Positions 1-9,320 of a DNA stretch of 64,000 nt are shown piece after piece. The stretch's first letter is position 1. Every line of letters begins with the position of its first letter. The notes under the pieces are model-generated. The model was not told where the DNA came from and did not search any database. It was given only the letters and a program-made list of their open reading frames with translations. Both the position numbers and the translations under genes were made by a program. The stretch is taken from contig NZ_JQNN01000001.1 of assembly GCF_000745265.1 (NCBI RefSeq), positions 2,790,001-2,854,000 on the forward strand, read 5' to 3'. This DNA is from Massilia sp. 9096. GTDB lineage: Bacteria; Pseudomonadota; Gammaproteobacteria; Burkholderiales; Burkholderiaceae_D.

Positions 1-381
1 CCGACGCATTCGCTGGCCGGCCGGCTCGATCTCGGCCAGCTGGGCGCCCTGCTGCGCATGGCCACGGTCGCCGTCACGAACAACACCGGGCCGGCCCACA
101 TCGCGGCGGCCGTGGGCACGCCGCTGGTCGACCTGTATGCGCTCACCAATCCACAGCACACGCCCTGGCACGTGCGCAACCGGGTGCTGTTCCAGGACGT
201 GCCGTGCCGCTTCTGCTTCAAGAGCAGCTGCCCGGCCGGGCATCACGCCTGCCTGGTCGGGGTCGCGCCGGAGCGCGTGCTGGAGGCAGTGGCCAGCCTG
301 CTGCAGCCGGCCCGACCGCGCATCGATATCGCCGACGAAGCGTGGCCCGACACCGAGAAACTCGATGTCAGCGCTGGCTGA
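1..381 (+). CDS. Glycosyltransferase family 9 (LPS heptosyltransferase-like), 3' end only
   Basis: The reading frame is open from the first base and stops with TGA at 379-381, so only the C-terminal 126 residues are present. The motif NNTGPAHIAAAVGTPLVDLY, the nucleotide-sugar-binding signature of GT9 enzymes such as WaaF/RfaF and WaaC, lies near residues 27-46. A cysteine-rich segment (PCRFCFKSSCPAGHHACL) follows, as often seen in heptosyltransferase II. The family transfers ADP-heptose to the inner core of lipopolysaccharide at the cytoplasmic face of the inner membrane. WaaF is the best guess, but the N-terminus is outside the window, so no symbol is given. Confidence 0.85.
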   Translation, partial: PTHSLAGRLDLGQLGALLRMATVAVTNNTGPAHIAAAVGTPLVDLYALTNPQHTPWHVRNRVLFQDVPCRFCFKSSCPAGHHACLVGVAPERVLEAVASLLQPARPRIDIADEAWPDTEKLDVSAG

Positions 382-405
382 CCCGGGCTGTATTGCAAGC
401 CTACG

Positions 406-453
406 CGTTGTTGCCTACGTTGTTGCCCACGTTGTTGCCCACGTTGTTGCCCA
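406..453. repeat. Four tandem copies of a 12-bp unit
   Basis: Four consecutive 12-bp units read cgttgttgccca; the first copy has one substitution. On the minus strand one frame reads as a Gly-Asn-Asn-Val tetrapeptide repeat ending in a stop, but no convincing start or upstream protein is visible. The rest of the 382-749 gap holds no gene I can support. It may contain debris of a degraded gene. Confidence 0.7.
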
Positions 454-749
454 GGTTATTACGCGCTTTGTTGGCGGCGCCGGACAAACCGCGGAACAGC
501 TGGTGTGGTGTAGCCGGCCAAGGTCGTGCCCTCGAACGCCGTCAGCGTGCCGCCGTCGATGGCGATGCGCCTGGCCGCTTGCGATAAGCGGACTCGACGG
601 CAGCGACAATCTATCTATGGAGGATGGGCTCAGCAAGTCGCTGCGAGTGCGAACTGTTGAGTTATATCGACGAGTTGCCAGAAACTTCGTTCAGTCTGGA
701 ACAAAATTGAGGAAATGCAATGCACTAACGGACGATTTCAGGCGCCTGT

Positions 750-1307
750 TCAGGCACACATCGCCTTCAGTTCGCGGTAGGCGTCGTCGAGCCGGCGCCC
801 CAGCCCAATGCTATCGTCTTCGAGCCAGGCGACGGTGGCGTGTACGAACGCCGCCATGCCGGTGCGCGCTGCAAGTACCGCCTGCAGCCCGCCCACGCCG
901 CGCGCCACCAGCGCCTCGGCCAGGGCGTCGGTCAAGGCGGCCAGCTTGGCCAGTTCGCGTTCGTACAAGGCAGGCGTGCTGAAAATGATGTCATGCCGCG
1001 GCTTCGCGAACGGCCGGTTTCCCTCCAGCAGCGTCTGCACGCCGTGGAACGCATGAAACAAGGTGTCGAGCGGCCCGGATGCAGGGGGCACCGCGGCGAT
1101 CGCCTCGACCAGCGCCGCCCGCAGGATGGGCTCGCCATCGAACAGGACTTCTCGCTTGTCTGGAAATTGCCGGAAGAAAGTGCGCTCGGTCACCCCAGCG
1201 CGCGCCGCGATCTCCGCTGCCGTCGTTTGTTCGTACCCTTTTTCGCGAAACAGATCCAGCGCAGCCTGCTGCAGCCGGCTGCGCGCGTCGCCTTCGCTCT
1301 TCGCCAC
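750..1307 (-). CDS. TetR/AcrR-family transcriptional repressor
   Basis: A 185-residue protein with an N-terminal TetR helix-turn-helix (about residues 10-57; ARAGVTERTFFRQFPDKREVLF covers the recognition helix and the conserved F-x-x-K segment). The rest is an all-helical ligand-binding domain of normal length for the family. The start is a GTG at 1305-1307 preceded by an AGGAG box. It is divergent from the SDR gene at 1410, and two identical 15-bp palindromes lie between them. By the usual logic of such pairs it represses both itself and the SDR gene. The inducer is unknown. Confidence 0.9.
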   Translation of the reverse strand: MAKSEGDARSRLQQAALDLFREKGYEQTTAAEIAARAGVTERTFFRQFPDKREVLFDGEPILRAALVEAIAAVPPASGPLDTLFHAFHGVQTLLEGNRPFAKPRHDIIFSTPALYERELAKLAALTDALAEALVARGVGGLQAVLAARTGMAAFVHATVAWLEDDSIGLGRRLDDAYRELKAMCA

Positions 1308-1318
1308 TTCAATCTCCT

Positions 1319-1376
1319 GTTGTCAGTCACTGACATCGTGATTATACTCGACCCACCGCAATGTCAGTCACTGACA
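1319..1376. promoter_or_regulatory. Divergent promoters with twin TetR-type operators
   Basis: Two identical copies of TGTCAGTCACTGACA (1321-1335 and 1362-1376), each a perfect 7-bp inverted repeat around a central C, are spaced 41 bp apart, about four helical turns. On the plus strand TTGTCA (1320-1325), a 17-bp spacer and TATACT (1343-1348) form a sigma70-type promoter whose -35 overlaps operator 1. On the minus strand TATAAT (1346-1341) is a -10 for the regulator. Operator 2 lies downstream of the plus-strand start site. The layout fits repression of both directions by the adjacent TetR protein. Confidence 0.85.
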
Positions 1377-1409
1377 TCGCGTTCATCCCACCATCATGAA
1401 GGAGATACC

Positions 1410-2315
1410 ATGCGAGTGTTTTTGACGGGAGCAAACGGCTGGGTCGGCTCAGCCATCACGCGCGAACTGCTCGGCGCCGGTCATTCGGTCGTCGGGCTGG
1501 TGCGTTCGCAACAGAATGCGCAGGCGTTCGCGGCCGCCGGCGGCACGCCCTTGCTCGGGTCGCTGAGCGATCTGGCGGTGCTGCGTAAGGGCGCCGGCGA
1601 TGCCGACGGCATCATCCATACCGCTTTCGGCCTCGACCTCGCGCGCATCGCCGAATTGGCCGAGGAAGACCGCCAGGCCATCGAGATCTTCGGCGAGGTC
1701 TGCGCCGGGTCGACCCGGCCGATCGTCGTCACCAGCGGCGTGCTGCTGACGCCGCCCGGCGTGACGTTCACCGAAGACGCCAGGCCGCCGGTCGACCCCG
1801 CCTTCCCGCGGGCGTCCGAGCAGACCGCATTTGCGCTGGCCGAACGCGGACTGCACGCATCCGTGGTGAGGCTGCCGCGCTCCACGCACGGCAGCGGCGA
1901 ACGCCATGGTTTCATTCCCATGCTGGCGGCCGTCGCACGCGAAAAAGGCGTGTCGGCGTATATCGGCGATGGCCAGAACCTGTGGCCTGCCGGGCACCGG
2001 CTGGACGCTGCGCGCGTATTCCGTCTTGCGCTCGAACACGGCGGGCGCAACGAATCGTTCCACGCCATCGCGGAAGAAGGCGTGCCGTTCAGGCTGATCG
2101 CCGAGGCGCTCGGACGCCAGCTTGGCGTACCGGCCAGGTCGCTATCGGATGACGAGGCGGCGGCGCATTTCGGCGGCCTGGCGATATTTGTTGGCGGGAA
2201 TGGCCCGGCATCGAGCGCACGGACGCGGTCGGTGCTGGGCTGGACCCCGCGCCAACCCGGGCTCATCGCGGATATCGACCAGCCGGCCTATTTTCAGCCG
2301 ACGCCGCACTACTGA
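1410..2315 (+). CDS. SDR-family NAD(P)-dependent oxidoreductase / epimerase-like protein
   Basis: A 301-residue protein starting at ATG 1410 with an AAGGAG box just upstream (1399-1404). The N-terminus carries the Rossmann dinucleotide signature GANGWVGSAIT (about residues 7-17) of extended/atypical short-chain dehydrogenases. It resembles NAD-dependent epimerase/dehydratase-like SDRs often paired with TetR regulators. The substrate cannot be read from the sequence. A longer open frame runs upstream to about 840, but it overlaps the divergent regulator and the operators, so I chose the start with a ribosome-binding site. Confidence 0.85.
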   Translation: MRVFLTGANGWVGSAITRELLGAGHSVVGLVRSQQNAQAFAAAGGTPLLGSLSDLAVLRKGAGDADGIIHTAFGLDLARIAELAEEDRQAIEIFGEVCAGSTRPIVVTSGVLLTPPGVTFTEDARPPVDPAFPRASEQTAFALAERGLHASVVRLPRSTHGSGERHGFIPMLAAVAREKGVSAYIGDGQNLWPAGHRLDAARVFRLALEHGGRNESFHAIAEEGVPFRLIAEALGRQLGVPARSLSDDEAAAHFGGLAIFVGGNGPASSARTRSVLGWTPRQPGLIADIDQPAYFQPTPHY

Positions 2316-2324
2316 CCACGCCCA

Positions 2325-2353
2325 CGGCGGCGCTCACGAACCGTGCGCCGCCG
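2325..2353 (+). terminator. GC-rich hairpin after the SDR gene
   Basis: A perfect 9-bp inverted repeat (CGGCGGCGC at 2325-2333, GCGCCGCCG at 2345-2353, 11-nt loop) begins 10 bp after the stop codon. No U-tract follows, so termination is uncertain. The remaining gap to 2748 becomes AT-rich (about 2450-2740) and holds no gene I can support; it probably carries the promoter of the next gene. Confidence 0.45.
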
Positions 2354-2748
2354 CGCCCTTCCGTCGCGCGGTTCCCGACGGATATCGCCAGCCGATCGCG
2401 CGCCGTCGCACATCCTCGCCGCAGTTGTCAACCCCGTTCACCTTTTGGAACGTGGCGCCGCACCATCTTTTTTTCCAAAAAATAGCGCGGCTGCGGTTGT
2501 TTCTTACACAAATCAGAAATATCATAATCATTACCAAACGCGCCAGAAAGAGCGCCGCCGGATCAGATGTTTTCCATCCGCTACGTCAATACATATTCAT
2601 GAATTAACAGGATATAAACGTCAGAGATAGCCTCGAACGTTTGATGTGTCCGGTCTTTCCTGCGAAATAGATTGCGCTTTCCCCGCTTCTGCTGTGTCGA
2701 TATCCAGCGGATTACCGCTGATGTCAAAAGCTTTACCGTATCTTTTCG

Positions 2749-4953
2749 ATGACCACATTCCGATTTGACGTTCCCGTAAATAACGACCACGTTGCAATTC
2801 TTTCCGACGTCAATCGGTCATTCAAAGCGGACAGTGAGGAATACCGGCTTCTTCTGGTCGACGACGAAGTCAATGCCCTGACCTCGCTGTATGAATTGCT
2901 TCGCGACCGCGGTTTCCAGCTGACGGTGTCCTTGAATGGCGGCGAAGCGATCAGTCATCTGGCAACCCAGTCCTTCGACCTGATGCTGCTCGACCTGGGC
3001 CTCGAGGATATCGATGGGCATGACGTCATGGCCTACATCGGGGAGCGCAATATCGACACCGATGTCATTGTCATCAGCGGAAAGACGGATATCGATTCGG
3101 CCATCGGCGCCCTGCGCGGCGGTGCGCATGACTACGTGCGTAAACCTTACAGCCACGAGGAAGTGCTCAATACCGTGAGCAATGCGCTCAAGCAACGCGC
3201 CTTGGCCAGGGCGAATCGGACGATGGCGGATCAGCTGCAAAACTCGGAAAAGATGTATCGCTATCTGGTCGATTCATCGCCGGACATCATCTATACATTG
3301 AATTCCGAAAGTCATTTCACGTTCGTGAATGACCGCACCTGCCAATTGCTGGGCTATACCAGGGAAGAGCTGATTGGCCAGCATTATTCCAAGGTGGTGG
3401 TCGAGGCGGACCTGGAGCGGGCGCACCGCGTGTTCAACGAGCGGCGCGCGGACGAACGCGCATCGCGCAATGTCGAATTGCGCGTGAAATGCGGCGTCCA
3501 CAGGAACAAGGCGCGCCGCTTCAACACCGACGTGGTGACGATTTCCCTGAACGCGACCGGGATGCATGCCCCCGGCCGCCAGTCGCGCCAGGCTCGCTTC
3601 ATGGGCACGTATGGCGTCGCGCGCGACGTCACCGAGCGCAAGCAGGCCGAGGAACTGATCTACCACCAGGCCTATCACGATCCCTTGACCGACCTGCCGA
3701 ACCGCACGCTTTTCAAGGATCGGCTCGGCTTGGCGATGATTCAGGCAAAGCGCTGCGATAGGGAACTGGCGGTCATGTTCATCGACCTCGACCGATTCAA
3801 GCTCGTCAACGATAATCTCGGCCACGTCATGGGCGACGAATTGCTGCAGCAAGTCGCGGCACGGCTGAAGGAATGCTTGCGCGAGAGCGACACCCTGGCG
3901 CGTCTTGGCGGCGACGAATTCACGGTCGTCCTGCCCGAATTGCGCACCCTGGACGATGCCCATGTGACGGCCGAGAAAGTCCTCGAGCGCCTGCATCGTC
4001 CATTCAACCTCGACGGCCACGAAGTCCATATTTCCGCGTCGATCGGCATTGCGGTGTATCCGCGCGATGGCCAGTCGATCGACGAGTTATTGCGCAACGC
4101 CGATATCGCCATGTACCAGGTCAAGGACCAGGGCAAGAATGGCTCGATGTTCTACGACCCGGCGATGCAGGACTTGTCGCATCAAAAGGTCGCGCTCGAA
4201 CAAAGCCTGCGCAAGGCGCTGGAACGGGAAGAATTCGAAATCCATTATCAGCCGCAGGTGGACACAATGAGCGGCGCCGTGATCGGCGCGGAAGCCCTGC
4301 TGCGCTGGAACCACCCTTCGCGCGGCGTGGTGCCGCCGGCTGAATTCATTCCGTTCGCCGAAGAACACGGTTTGATGCTGCCGATCACCGACTGGATGAT
4401 CGGTGCGCTGTGCCGCGACATGTCGCAATGGAGCGGCATCGGCCCGGCCGGCTTCAAATTGTCCGTGAATTTGTCGCCGCAATACCTGGGACGTGCCGAT
4501 TTTCTCGACAGGCTGCAAAACAATCTGCTGTGTCACGCCGTGCAGCCCGGCCAGATCGAGGTCGACATCACCGAAAACGTATGCCTGCGCGATCCGCAGC
4601 ACGCGATCGAACAGCTCAACAAGCTGGCCGCACTGGGCATTTCGGTTGCGATCGACGATTTCGGCACCGGCTATTCGTCGCTGGCTTACCTGCATCGTTT
4701 TCCGGTTCGCACCATCAAGATCGATCATTCCTTCGTGCGCGAGATCCATGACGCGGCGGGCCATTACCCGGTGGTGCTCGCGATCATCTCGATTGCGCGC
4801 GGCCTGCGTCTGAACCTGATTGCGGAAGGCGTCGAGACCGACATCCAGGCGCGCTATCTGCATGCGAATGGCTGCCTGGTCATGCAGGGACATCTTTTCT
4901 ACCGGCCGATGCCGATCGCACGCTTCATCGAGACGCTGCGCACGCAGGCCTAG
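2749..4953 (+). CDS. Response regulator with PAS, GGDEF and EAL domains (c-di-GMP turnover)
   Basis: A 734-residue cytoplasmic protein. Domains in order: receiver (about 33-145, phospho-acceptor D82 in LLDLG, conserved K132), PAS (about 168-295), GGDEF (about 305-470) and EAL (about 482-730). The diguanylate cyclase motif GGDEF is intact at 387-391, and the inhibitory I-site RxxD is at 378-381. The phosphodiesterase side keeps EAL (515-517), DDFGTGYS, K in IKIDHSF and E in AEGVET. Both activities are therefore plausible, with net output set by phosphorylation and PAS input. No histidine kinase is adjacent. It begins at the first in-frame ATG; no strong ribosome-binding site is visible. Confidence 0.93.
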   Translation: MTTFRFDVPVNNDHVAILSDVNRSFKADSEEYRLLLVDDEVNALTSLYELLRDRGFQLTVSLNGGEAISHLATQSFDLMLLDLGLEDIDGHDVMAYIGERNIDTDVIVISGKTDIDSAIGALRGGAHDYVRKPYSHEEVLNTVSNALKQRALARANRTMADQLQNSEKMYRYLVDSSPDIIYTLNSESHFTFVNDRTCQLLGYTREELIGQHYSKVVVEADLERAHRVFNERRADERASRNVELRVKCGVHRNKARRFNTDVVTISLNATGMHAPGRQSRQARFMGTYGVARDVTERKQAEELIYHQAYHDPLTDLPNRTLFKDRLGLAMIQAKRCDRELAVMFIDLDRFKLVNDNLGHVMGDELLQQVAARLKECLRESDTLARLGGDEFTVVLPELRTLDDAHVTAEKVLERLHRPFNLDGHEVHISASIGIAVYPRDGQSIDELLRNADIAMYQVKDQGKNGSMFYDPAMQDLSHQKVALEQSLRKALEREEFEIHYQPQVDTMSGAVIGAEALLRWNHPSRGVVPPAEFIPFAEEHGLMLPITDWMIGALCRDMSQWSGIGPAGFKLSVNLSPQYLGRADFLDRLQNNLLCHAVQPGQIEVDITENVCLRDPQHAIEQLNKLAALGISVAIDDFGTGYSSLAYLHRFPVRTIKIDHSFVREIHDAAGHYPVVLAIISIARGLRLNLIAEGVETDIQARYLHANGCLVMQGHLFYRPMPIARFIETLRTQA

Positions 4954-4971
4954 CCGCAACCAGCCAGCCGC

Positions 4972-6210
4972 TCAGGCCGGCTCGCCGTCGACCGCGAGTT
5001 CGCAGGCGCCCTGTCGGCGGCAATGCTCGAGGTAGCCGACTTCATGGTTGCCGAGCAGGTCGACCACGCTGCGCCATAGCCAGGACGGCGCGTCCAGGCT
5101 CTTGGTGTAGTTACGCCGCAATTCGGTCGCCCAGCGGCGCTGCGTGGCCGCATCCATCTGGCGCGCATGGGCGCGTCCGAGCACCGAGGCCAGGTACAGC
5201 GCGACAGCCCCCGCCTCGGTCGCGCTCAGCGATTCGATATCGATCTTGAGGTCCTGCGGCAGCAGTTCACGCACGAACGCCGCATGGCCGGCGACGCGGG
5301 TGGCGAACATGCGCTCGCCGAGGTAGGGCGAGAGCGCGCGCGCGCCCGTGACGACCCGTTCGCCGTTATCGCGCGGCATCGTGAATGCCTTGTCGCGCGG
5401 CGCCGCGGCGCGCGACGCCTCCTTGATGTCGATCAGGCAGAAATCGTCGCGGCGCGCGGCATCGCTGTCGATTTCGAGCAGGACGGCGTAGCGCAGCTTG
5501 CCCAGCGAGCTGCAGCCCTTGACCCAGTAGGCGGCGTCCAGCATGTGGATCGTGGCGTCGTCGGGACGATGCTTGAGCGAGGTCACCAGGTGGCGCAGCG
5601 CATCCTGTTCGCACAGCGCACGGATATCGTCCAGCTCGGCCGGCTCGAGCGGCCAGAAGCGGCGTCCCAGCGGCAGGTGTTCGCGCTCCCCTTCGGTTCG
5701 CTCCGCGCGCAGGTGCTTGAAGGAACGCGCCATCGCACTTTTCAGGACGATGCGCACCGGGTCCGGCTTCGGGATGCGCACCGGCGTTTCGGTGTCGCCG
5801 GCGAACGCGCTGGCATAACCGACCACCAGCTGTTCCAGCATCGTCGACGTGGTCTTGCCCGAGAGGTTGGAGCCGCGCGCGGCCGATGCCAGCGACAGTC
5901 CCAGGCGGATCAGGTCGTGCGCCGGATTGCCGATGACGGTCTGGTCGAAGTCGCGCAGCTGGATGTCGACCGCGCCATTGGCGTCGGCGACCGGTCCGAG
6001 GTTGCCGAGGTGGCAATCGCCGCAGATCCAGATCGGCGGCCCGGACGGGATCGCCTCGGCGCCGAATTCCGACAGCCAGTCGTAGAAGCGCGTCGTGGCG
6101 CCCCTGACGTAGGCGTGTGGACTGCGCGCCATCTTGCGATTGCGCAGCAGGGTGAGCAGGTCTAGACGCGCTTCCGGCGCGGCACGGTCGAAAAGCTTTT
6201 TCTTGGCCAT
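4972..6210 (-). CDS. DUF2252 family protein
   Basis: A 412-residue soluble protein of the DUF2252 family, whose fold resembles aminoglycoside phosphotransferase-type kinases. The central CGDCHLGNLGP segment (about residues 63-73) and the later LRDFDQTVIGNPAHDLIRL match the HGDxHxxN-like and DFD catalytic-type motifs of that superfamily. The true substrate is unknown. It ends 18 bp from the converging GGDEF-EAL gene and begins about 70 bp from the stop of the next minus-strand GGDEF gene. The ATG at 6210 is the most upstream one compatible with the conserved MAKKKLFDRAAPEAR start. Confidence 0.85.
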   Translation of the reverse strand: MAKKKLFDRAAPEARLDLLTLLRNRKMARSPHAYVRGATTRFYDWLSEFGAEAIPSGPPIWICGDCHLGNLGPVADANGAVDIQLRDFDQTVIGNPAHDLIRLGLSLASAARGSNLSGKTTSTMLEQLVVGYASAFAGDTETPVRIPKPDPVRIVLKSAMARSFKHLRAERTEGEREHLPLGRRFWPLEPAELDDIRALCEQDALRHLVTSLKHRPDDATIHMLDAAYWVKGCSSLGKLRYAVLLEIDSDAARRDDFCLIDIKEASRAAAPRDKAFTMPRDNGERVVTGARALSPYLGERMFATRVAGHAAFVRELLPQDLKIDIESLSATEAGAVALYLASVLGRAHARQMDAATQRRWATELRRNYTKSLDAPSWLWRSVVDLLGNHEVGYLEHCRRQGACELAVDGEPA

Positions 6211-6282
6211 GGACCGATTATGCAGATTTTCGCGATTTTACCGTGTTAGGCATTGCACAGAATATCGCATTGAACGCCGAAT

Positions 6283-8607
6283 TCAGACCGCCAGCTCAGG
6301 CTCCAGGCTGGGCGCCATCCGAGGCGCCTTGTGCTCGGCCAAGCGGTCGATCAGGGCGTCCAGCGGCATCGGCCGGCCGAACAGGTAACCTTGCATGCAG
6401 GGGGCGCCGTTCGCTTCCAGGAAGCGCGCCTGCGCCGCCGTCTCGACGCCTTCGGCCATGACGCGCAGTCCGAGGTGGCCGGCCATCGCCAGGATCGACT
6501 GCACGATGGCGGTGCCGTTGATATCGTGCGGCGTGTCGCGCAGGAAGCTCCTGTCGATCTTGAGCTCGTACAGCGGCATCTTGCGCAGGTAGGCCAGGTT
6601 CGAATACCCGGTGCCGAAGTCGTCGATCGAGAAGCGCACGCCCAGCTGCGCCAGCTCGCGCATGCGCGCGGCGGTCTCGTCCAGGTCGTCGACCAGCAGG
6701 CCCTCGGTCACTTCGAGGATCAGCTGGTCCGGCGGCACGCCGGTCTCCATCAACGCGGCGCGCACCGTCGCCACGAAGTCCGGCTCGCGGAACTGGCGCG
6801 GGCTGACGTTGATCGAGAGCGGCAAGGGATAGCCGATGCGCTCCAGCTCCAGCCATGCCTTGAGCGACTGGCGCAGCACCCAGGCGCCGATCGGCACGAT
6901 CAGCCCGCTCGCCTCGGCCACGGGGATGAAGACGTCGGGCGGCAGCAGCACGCCGTCGGCGCGGCGCCAGCGCAGCAGCACCTCGGCGCCGATCGGCGCG
7001 CCGTCGCGGCCGACCTGCAGCTGCAGGTGCAGCGCCAGCTGGCCCTTGTCCACCGCATGGGCCAGGTCGCGCTCCAGCGTCAGGGTATTCTCCGCCTCGG
7101 CCAGCATGGTCGTCTCGAACAGGGCCACGCCGTTGCGGCCGGCCGATTTGGCGTGGTACATCGCCGTATCGGCTTCGCGCAGCAGGTCCTGCACGGTATG
7201 GGTCGGACGCACCGGCAGGGCCACGCCGATGCTGCCGGACGACTGGTAGGTCTGGCCGTCAATCTCGACCGGGTGCGTGAGCGCGGCGCCCACCTGCCCG
7301 GCCAGCGCCAGCGCGGCGGCGGTGGCGGCGGCGCTGTCCGTGCCCAAGTCCTGGAGCAGCACGACGAACTCGTCGCCGCCCAGACGCGCCACGGTGTCGC
7401 ACTTGCGCACGGTGGCGCTCAGGCGGGCGGCCACGTGCTTGAGCAGCGCGTCGCCGGTGGCGTGGCCGCGCGCATCGTTGACGCTCTTGAAGTTGTCGAG
7501 GTCGAGGTACAGCAGCGCGCCGAGGCCGTTGCCGGCATGCGCATCCGCGACCATGACGTTCAGGCGGTCCATCAACAGGCGCCGGTTCGGCAGGCCGGTC
7601 AACACGTCGAAGAAGGCCAGCTGGCGGATCGCTTCGGCGGAACGGCGCTGCTCGGTGATGTCGCGGCCGACCACCACCCAGTGCGTGATCGGTCCACCTT
7701 CGCTGGCGAACGGCACCATCTCCACTTCGACCCAGCACGGCGTGCCGGCCTTGGTGTAGTTCATCAGTTGCGTGCGCACCGGTGCGCGGCGCGCCATGGC
7801 GTCCACCAGCAGCTCGACGGCGGCCGGATCGGTGTCGGGGCCATGCAGCACGCGCATGCTGTGGCCGACGATCTCGTCGGCGCGATAACCGCTGTGGCGC
7901 TCGAAGGCGGCGTTGGCAAAGATGATCGGCTGGGTGCTGCCCTCTGCCACCTTGACGATCAGGACCATGTCGTTCAGGCTGGCCAGCGCGGCCGAGGTCA
8001 GGCCCAGTTCGCCGTTGGCCGCGTGCAGCGCCGCTTGCCCTTCTTCGAGCGAGCCGGCAAAGCCGCGTACGTCGTTGAGGGACTTCGACAGACCTTTCAG
8101 CAAGGTTCCGCAGGAAAGCGTGATGAAAACGCCCACGCAGGTGAAATTCAGCGTGAAAATGCCGACCCCTGCCAGCGAGTCCTTGGCGAAATCGGCGACG
8201 GCCAGGTCGCTGTGGCCGCTCAAGCCGAGCACCATCATCGACGCCGCGCTGAGCGCCAGCATGGCGAACGCCTCGCGCATGCCGAGCAGGATCACCGCCA
8301 TGATGGGCAGGCCCATCAGGTAGCACAAGCCGAGCGCCCCGACGCTGATCATCGATCCGCTTGCGACACCGAACAGCATCGCCAGGAAGTTCCACACACG
8401 CACCCGATGCGACCACTGTTCCAGCCGGGAAATCGCAAGGATCCACGCCATGGCGATGACGTCCATCAACGCCACTGCCGGAACGCCATGGTGGATCGCA
8501 AGCGCGGCGCTGGGCACCGCGGCGACGAGTGCAACGGTGCGCACCGTCGACATCAGCGAGGTGAAAATGCGAAATCGCCACTGGCAGATATCGTCGAAGG
8601 TGATCAT
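6283..8607 (-). CDS. Membrane-bound PAS-GGDEF-EVL c-di-GMP enzyme
   Basis: A 774-residue protein. The N-terminal ~170 residues form several hydrophobic helices (about 22-45, 45-60, 74-100, 100-130, 145-170), a MASE-like membrane sensor. A PAS domain follows (about 205-320), then GGDEF (motif 410-414, with RKCD at 401-404 as the I-site) and an EAL-type domain (about 510-765). The EAL signature is EVL at 542-544, but the metal- and substrate-binding residues visible in NVSPRQF, EVTEG, DDFGTGYS, KIDRSF and AEGVET are kept, so phosphodiesterase activity is still likely. I use the ATG at 8607; an upstream in-frame ATG at 8697 would add a 30-residue tail without support. Confidence 0.9.
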   Translation of the reverse strand: MITFDDICQWRFRIFTSLMSTVRTVALVAAVPSAALAIHHGVPAVALMDVIAMAWILAISRLEQWSHRVRVWNFLAMLFGVASGSMISVGALGLCYLMGLPIMAVILLGMREAFAMLALSAASMMVLGLSGHSDLAVADFAKDSLAGVGIFTLNFTCVGVFITLSCGTLLKGLSKSLNDVRGFAGSLEEGQAALHAANGELGLTSAALASLNDMVLIVKVAEGSTQPIIFANAAFERHSGYRADEIVGHSMRVLHGPDTDPAAVELLVDAMARRAPVRTQLMNYTKAGTPCWVEVEMVPFASEGGPITHWVVVGRDITEQRRSAEAIRQLAFFDVLTGLPNRRLLMDRLNVMVADAHAGNGLGALLYLDLDNFKSVNDARGHATGDALLKHVAARLSATVRKCDTVARLGGDEFVVLLQDLGTDSAAATAAALALAGQVGAALTHPVEIDGQTYQSSGSIGVALPVRPTHTVQDLLREADTAMYHAKSAGRNGVALFETTMLAEAENTLTLERDLAHAVDKGQLALHLQLQVGRDGAPIGAEVLLRWRRADGVLLPPDVFIPVAEASGLIVPIGAWVLRQSLKAWLELERIGYPLPLSINVSPRQFREPDFVATVRAALMETGVPPDQLILEVTEGLLVDDLDETAARMRELAQLGVRFSIDDFGTGYSNLAYLRKMPLYELKIDRSFLRDTPHDINGTAIVQSILAMAGHLGLRVMAEGVETAAQARFLEANGAPCMQGYLFGRPMPLDALIDRLAEHKAPRMAPSLEPELAV

Positions 8608-8869
8608 GATGAGTTCAGCGCGTCGAGTTGGCGGCGCCGTAATTATTATTACCAATGGGAAATAATAGCACCGGCGTTCAAAATTGCATGTACGCAATGA
8701 TGTCGTTGCTTTGTAGTCCTAGTCCGACTCGATCGGCAACGAACGCACACCGACACGGTTAATTTGCCATAATGTCAACGGGCTCTTACACTGGGCCGCT
8801 CTGCCGGTCGGCGCTGCGCCGTGCACAGTGCTTAGCGTGACGCCACGCACCCGAATACAAGGAAACGAA

Positions 8870-9106
8870 ATGAGCGAAAGAGGGAATAACACGGTTGCCG
8901 AGCTGCTGTTCGAGCTTGGCAAAGTCACGCGACGCGCAATCGATACCACGCACGGCAAGGCCGACGCGGCCGCGCTGTCGAAAATGGCGAACAGCTTGCT
9001 GGAAGCGGGCGACCAGAAAGTGGCCAACGACCTGCTGCTGGTGTTCGTCGCCGGCTTCGAGGAAGGCGATCCGCCCGAGCGGCGCTTGCATCCGGAAGAC
9101 CGCTGA
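8870..9106 (+). CDS. Small hypothetical protein, 78 aa
   Basis: A short, acidic, helix-prone soluble protein without signal peptide or membrane segment. The ATG at 8870 follows an AAGGAA box (8859-8864). Codon use is GC-rich like its neighbours. The motif [24 protein letters not shown] has no family that I recognise. It stands alone between a minus-strand GGDEF gene and a minus-strand tRNA, so context gives no function. Confidence 0.6.
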   Translation: MSERGNNTVAELLFELGKVTRRAIDTTHGKADAAALSKMANSLLEAGDQKVANDLLLVFVAGFEEGDPPERRLHPEDR

Positions 9107-9128
9107 GCGGCACGGGACGCCGCAAACG

Positions 9129-9153
9129 AAAAAGGCCAGCTCGAAAGCTGGCC
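9129..9153 (-). terminator. Intrinsic terminator of the tRNA-Pro gene
   Basis: On the minus strand GGCCAGCT-TTCG-AGCTGGCC (9153-9134) is a perfect 8-bp stem with a UUCG tetraloop, followed by a run of five T. It lies 16 bp beyond the tRNA CCA end. Confidence 0.9.
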
Positions 9154-9168
9154 TCATTCAGATTCTAT

Positions 9169-9245
<77 letters not shown>

Positions 9246-9320
9246 ACTCGGCCTGCAATTATAACAGAGGCGGCCGGGATGACTAGCCCTTTTGTCATGC
9301 AGCATGCCTGCTTTTGCTGA

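Noticed and set aside
406..453. CRISPR-like array
   Set aside because: Units are 12 bp and directly adjacent with no spacers; this is a simple tandem repeat.
840..1409. Upstream extension of the SDR gene frame
   Set aside because: It overlaps the TetR gene and the operators; the ATG at 1410 has a proper ribosome-binding site and begins the Rossmann motif.
6331..8700. Long plus-strand open frame opposite the GGDEF-EVL gene
   Set aside because: Antisense shadow with His/Gln/Arg-rich composition and no domain.
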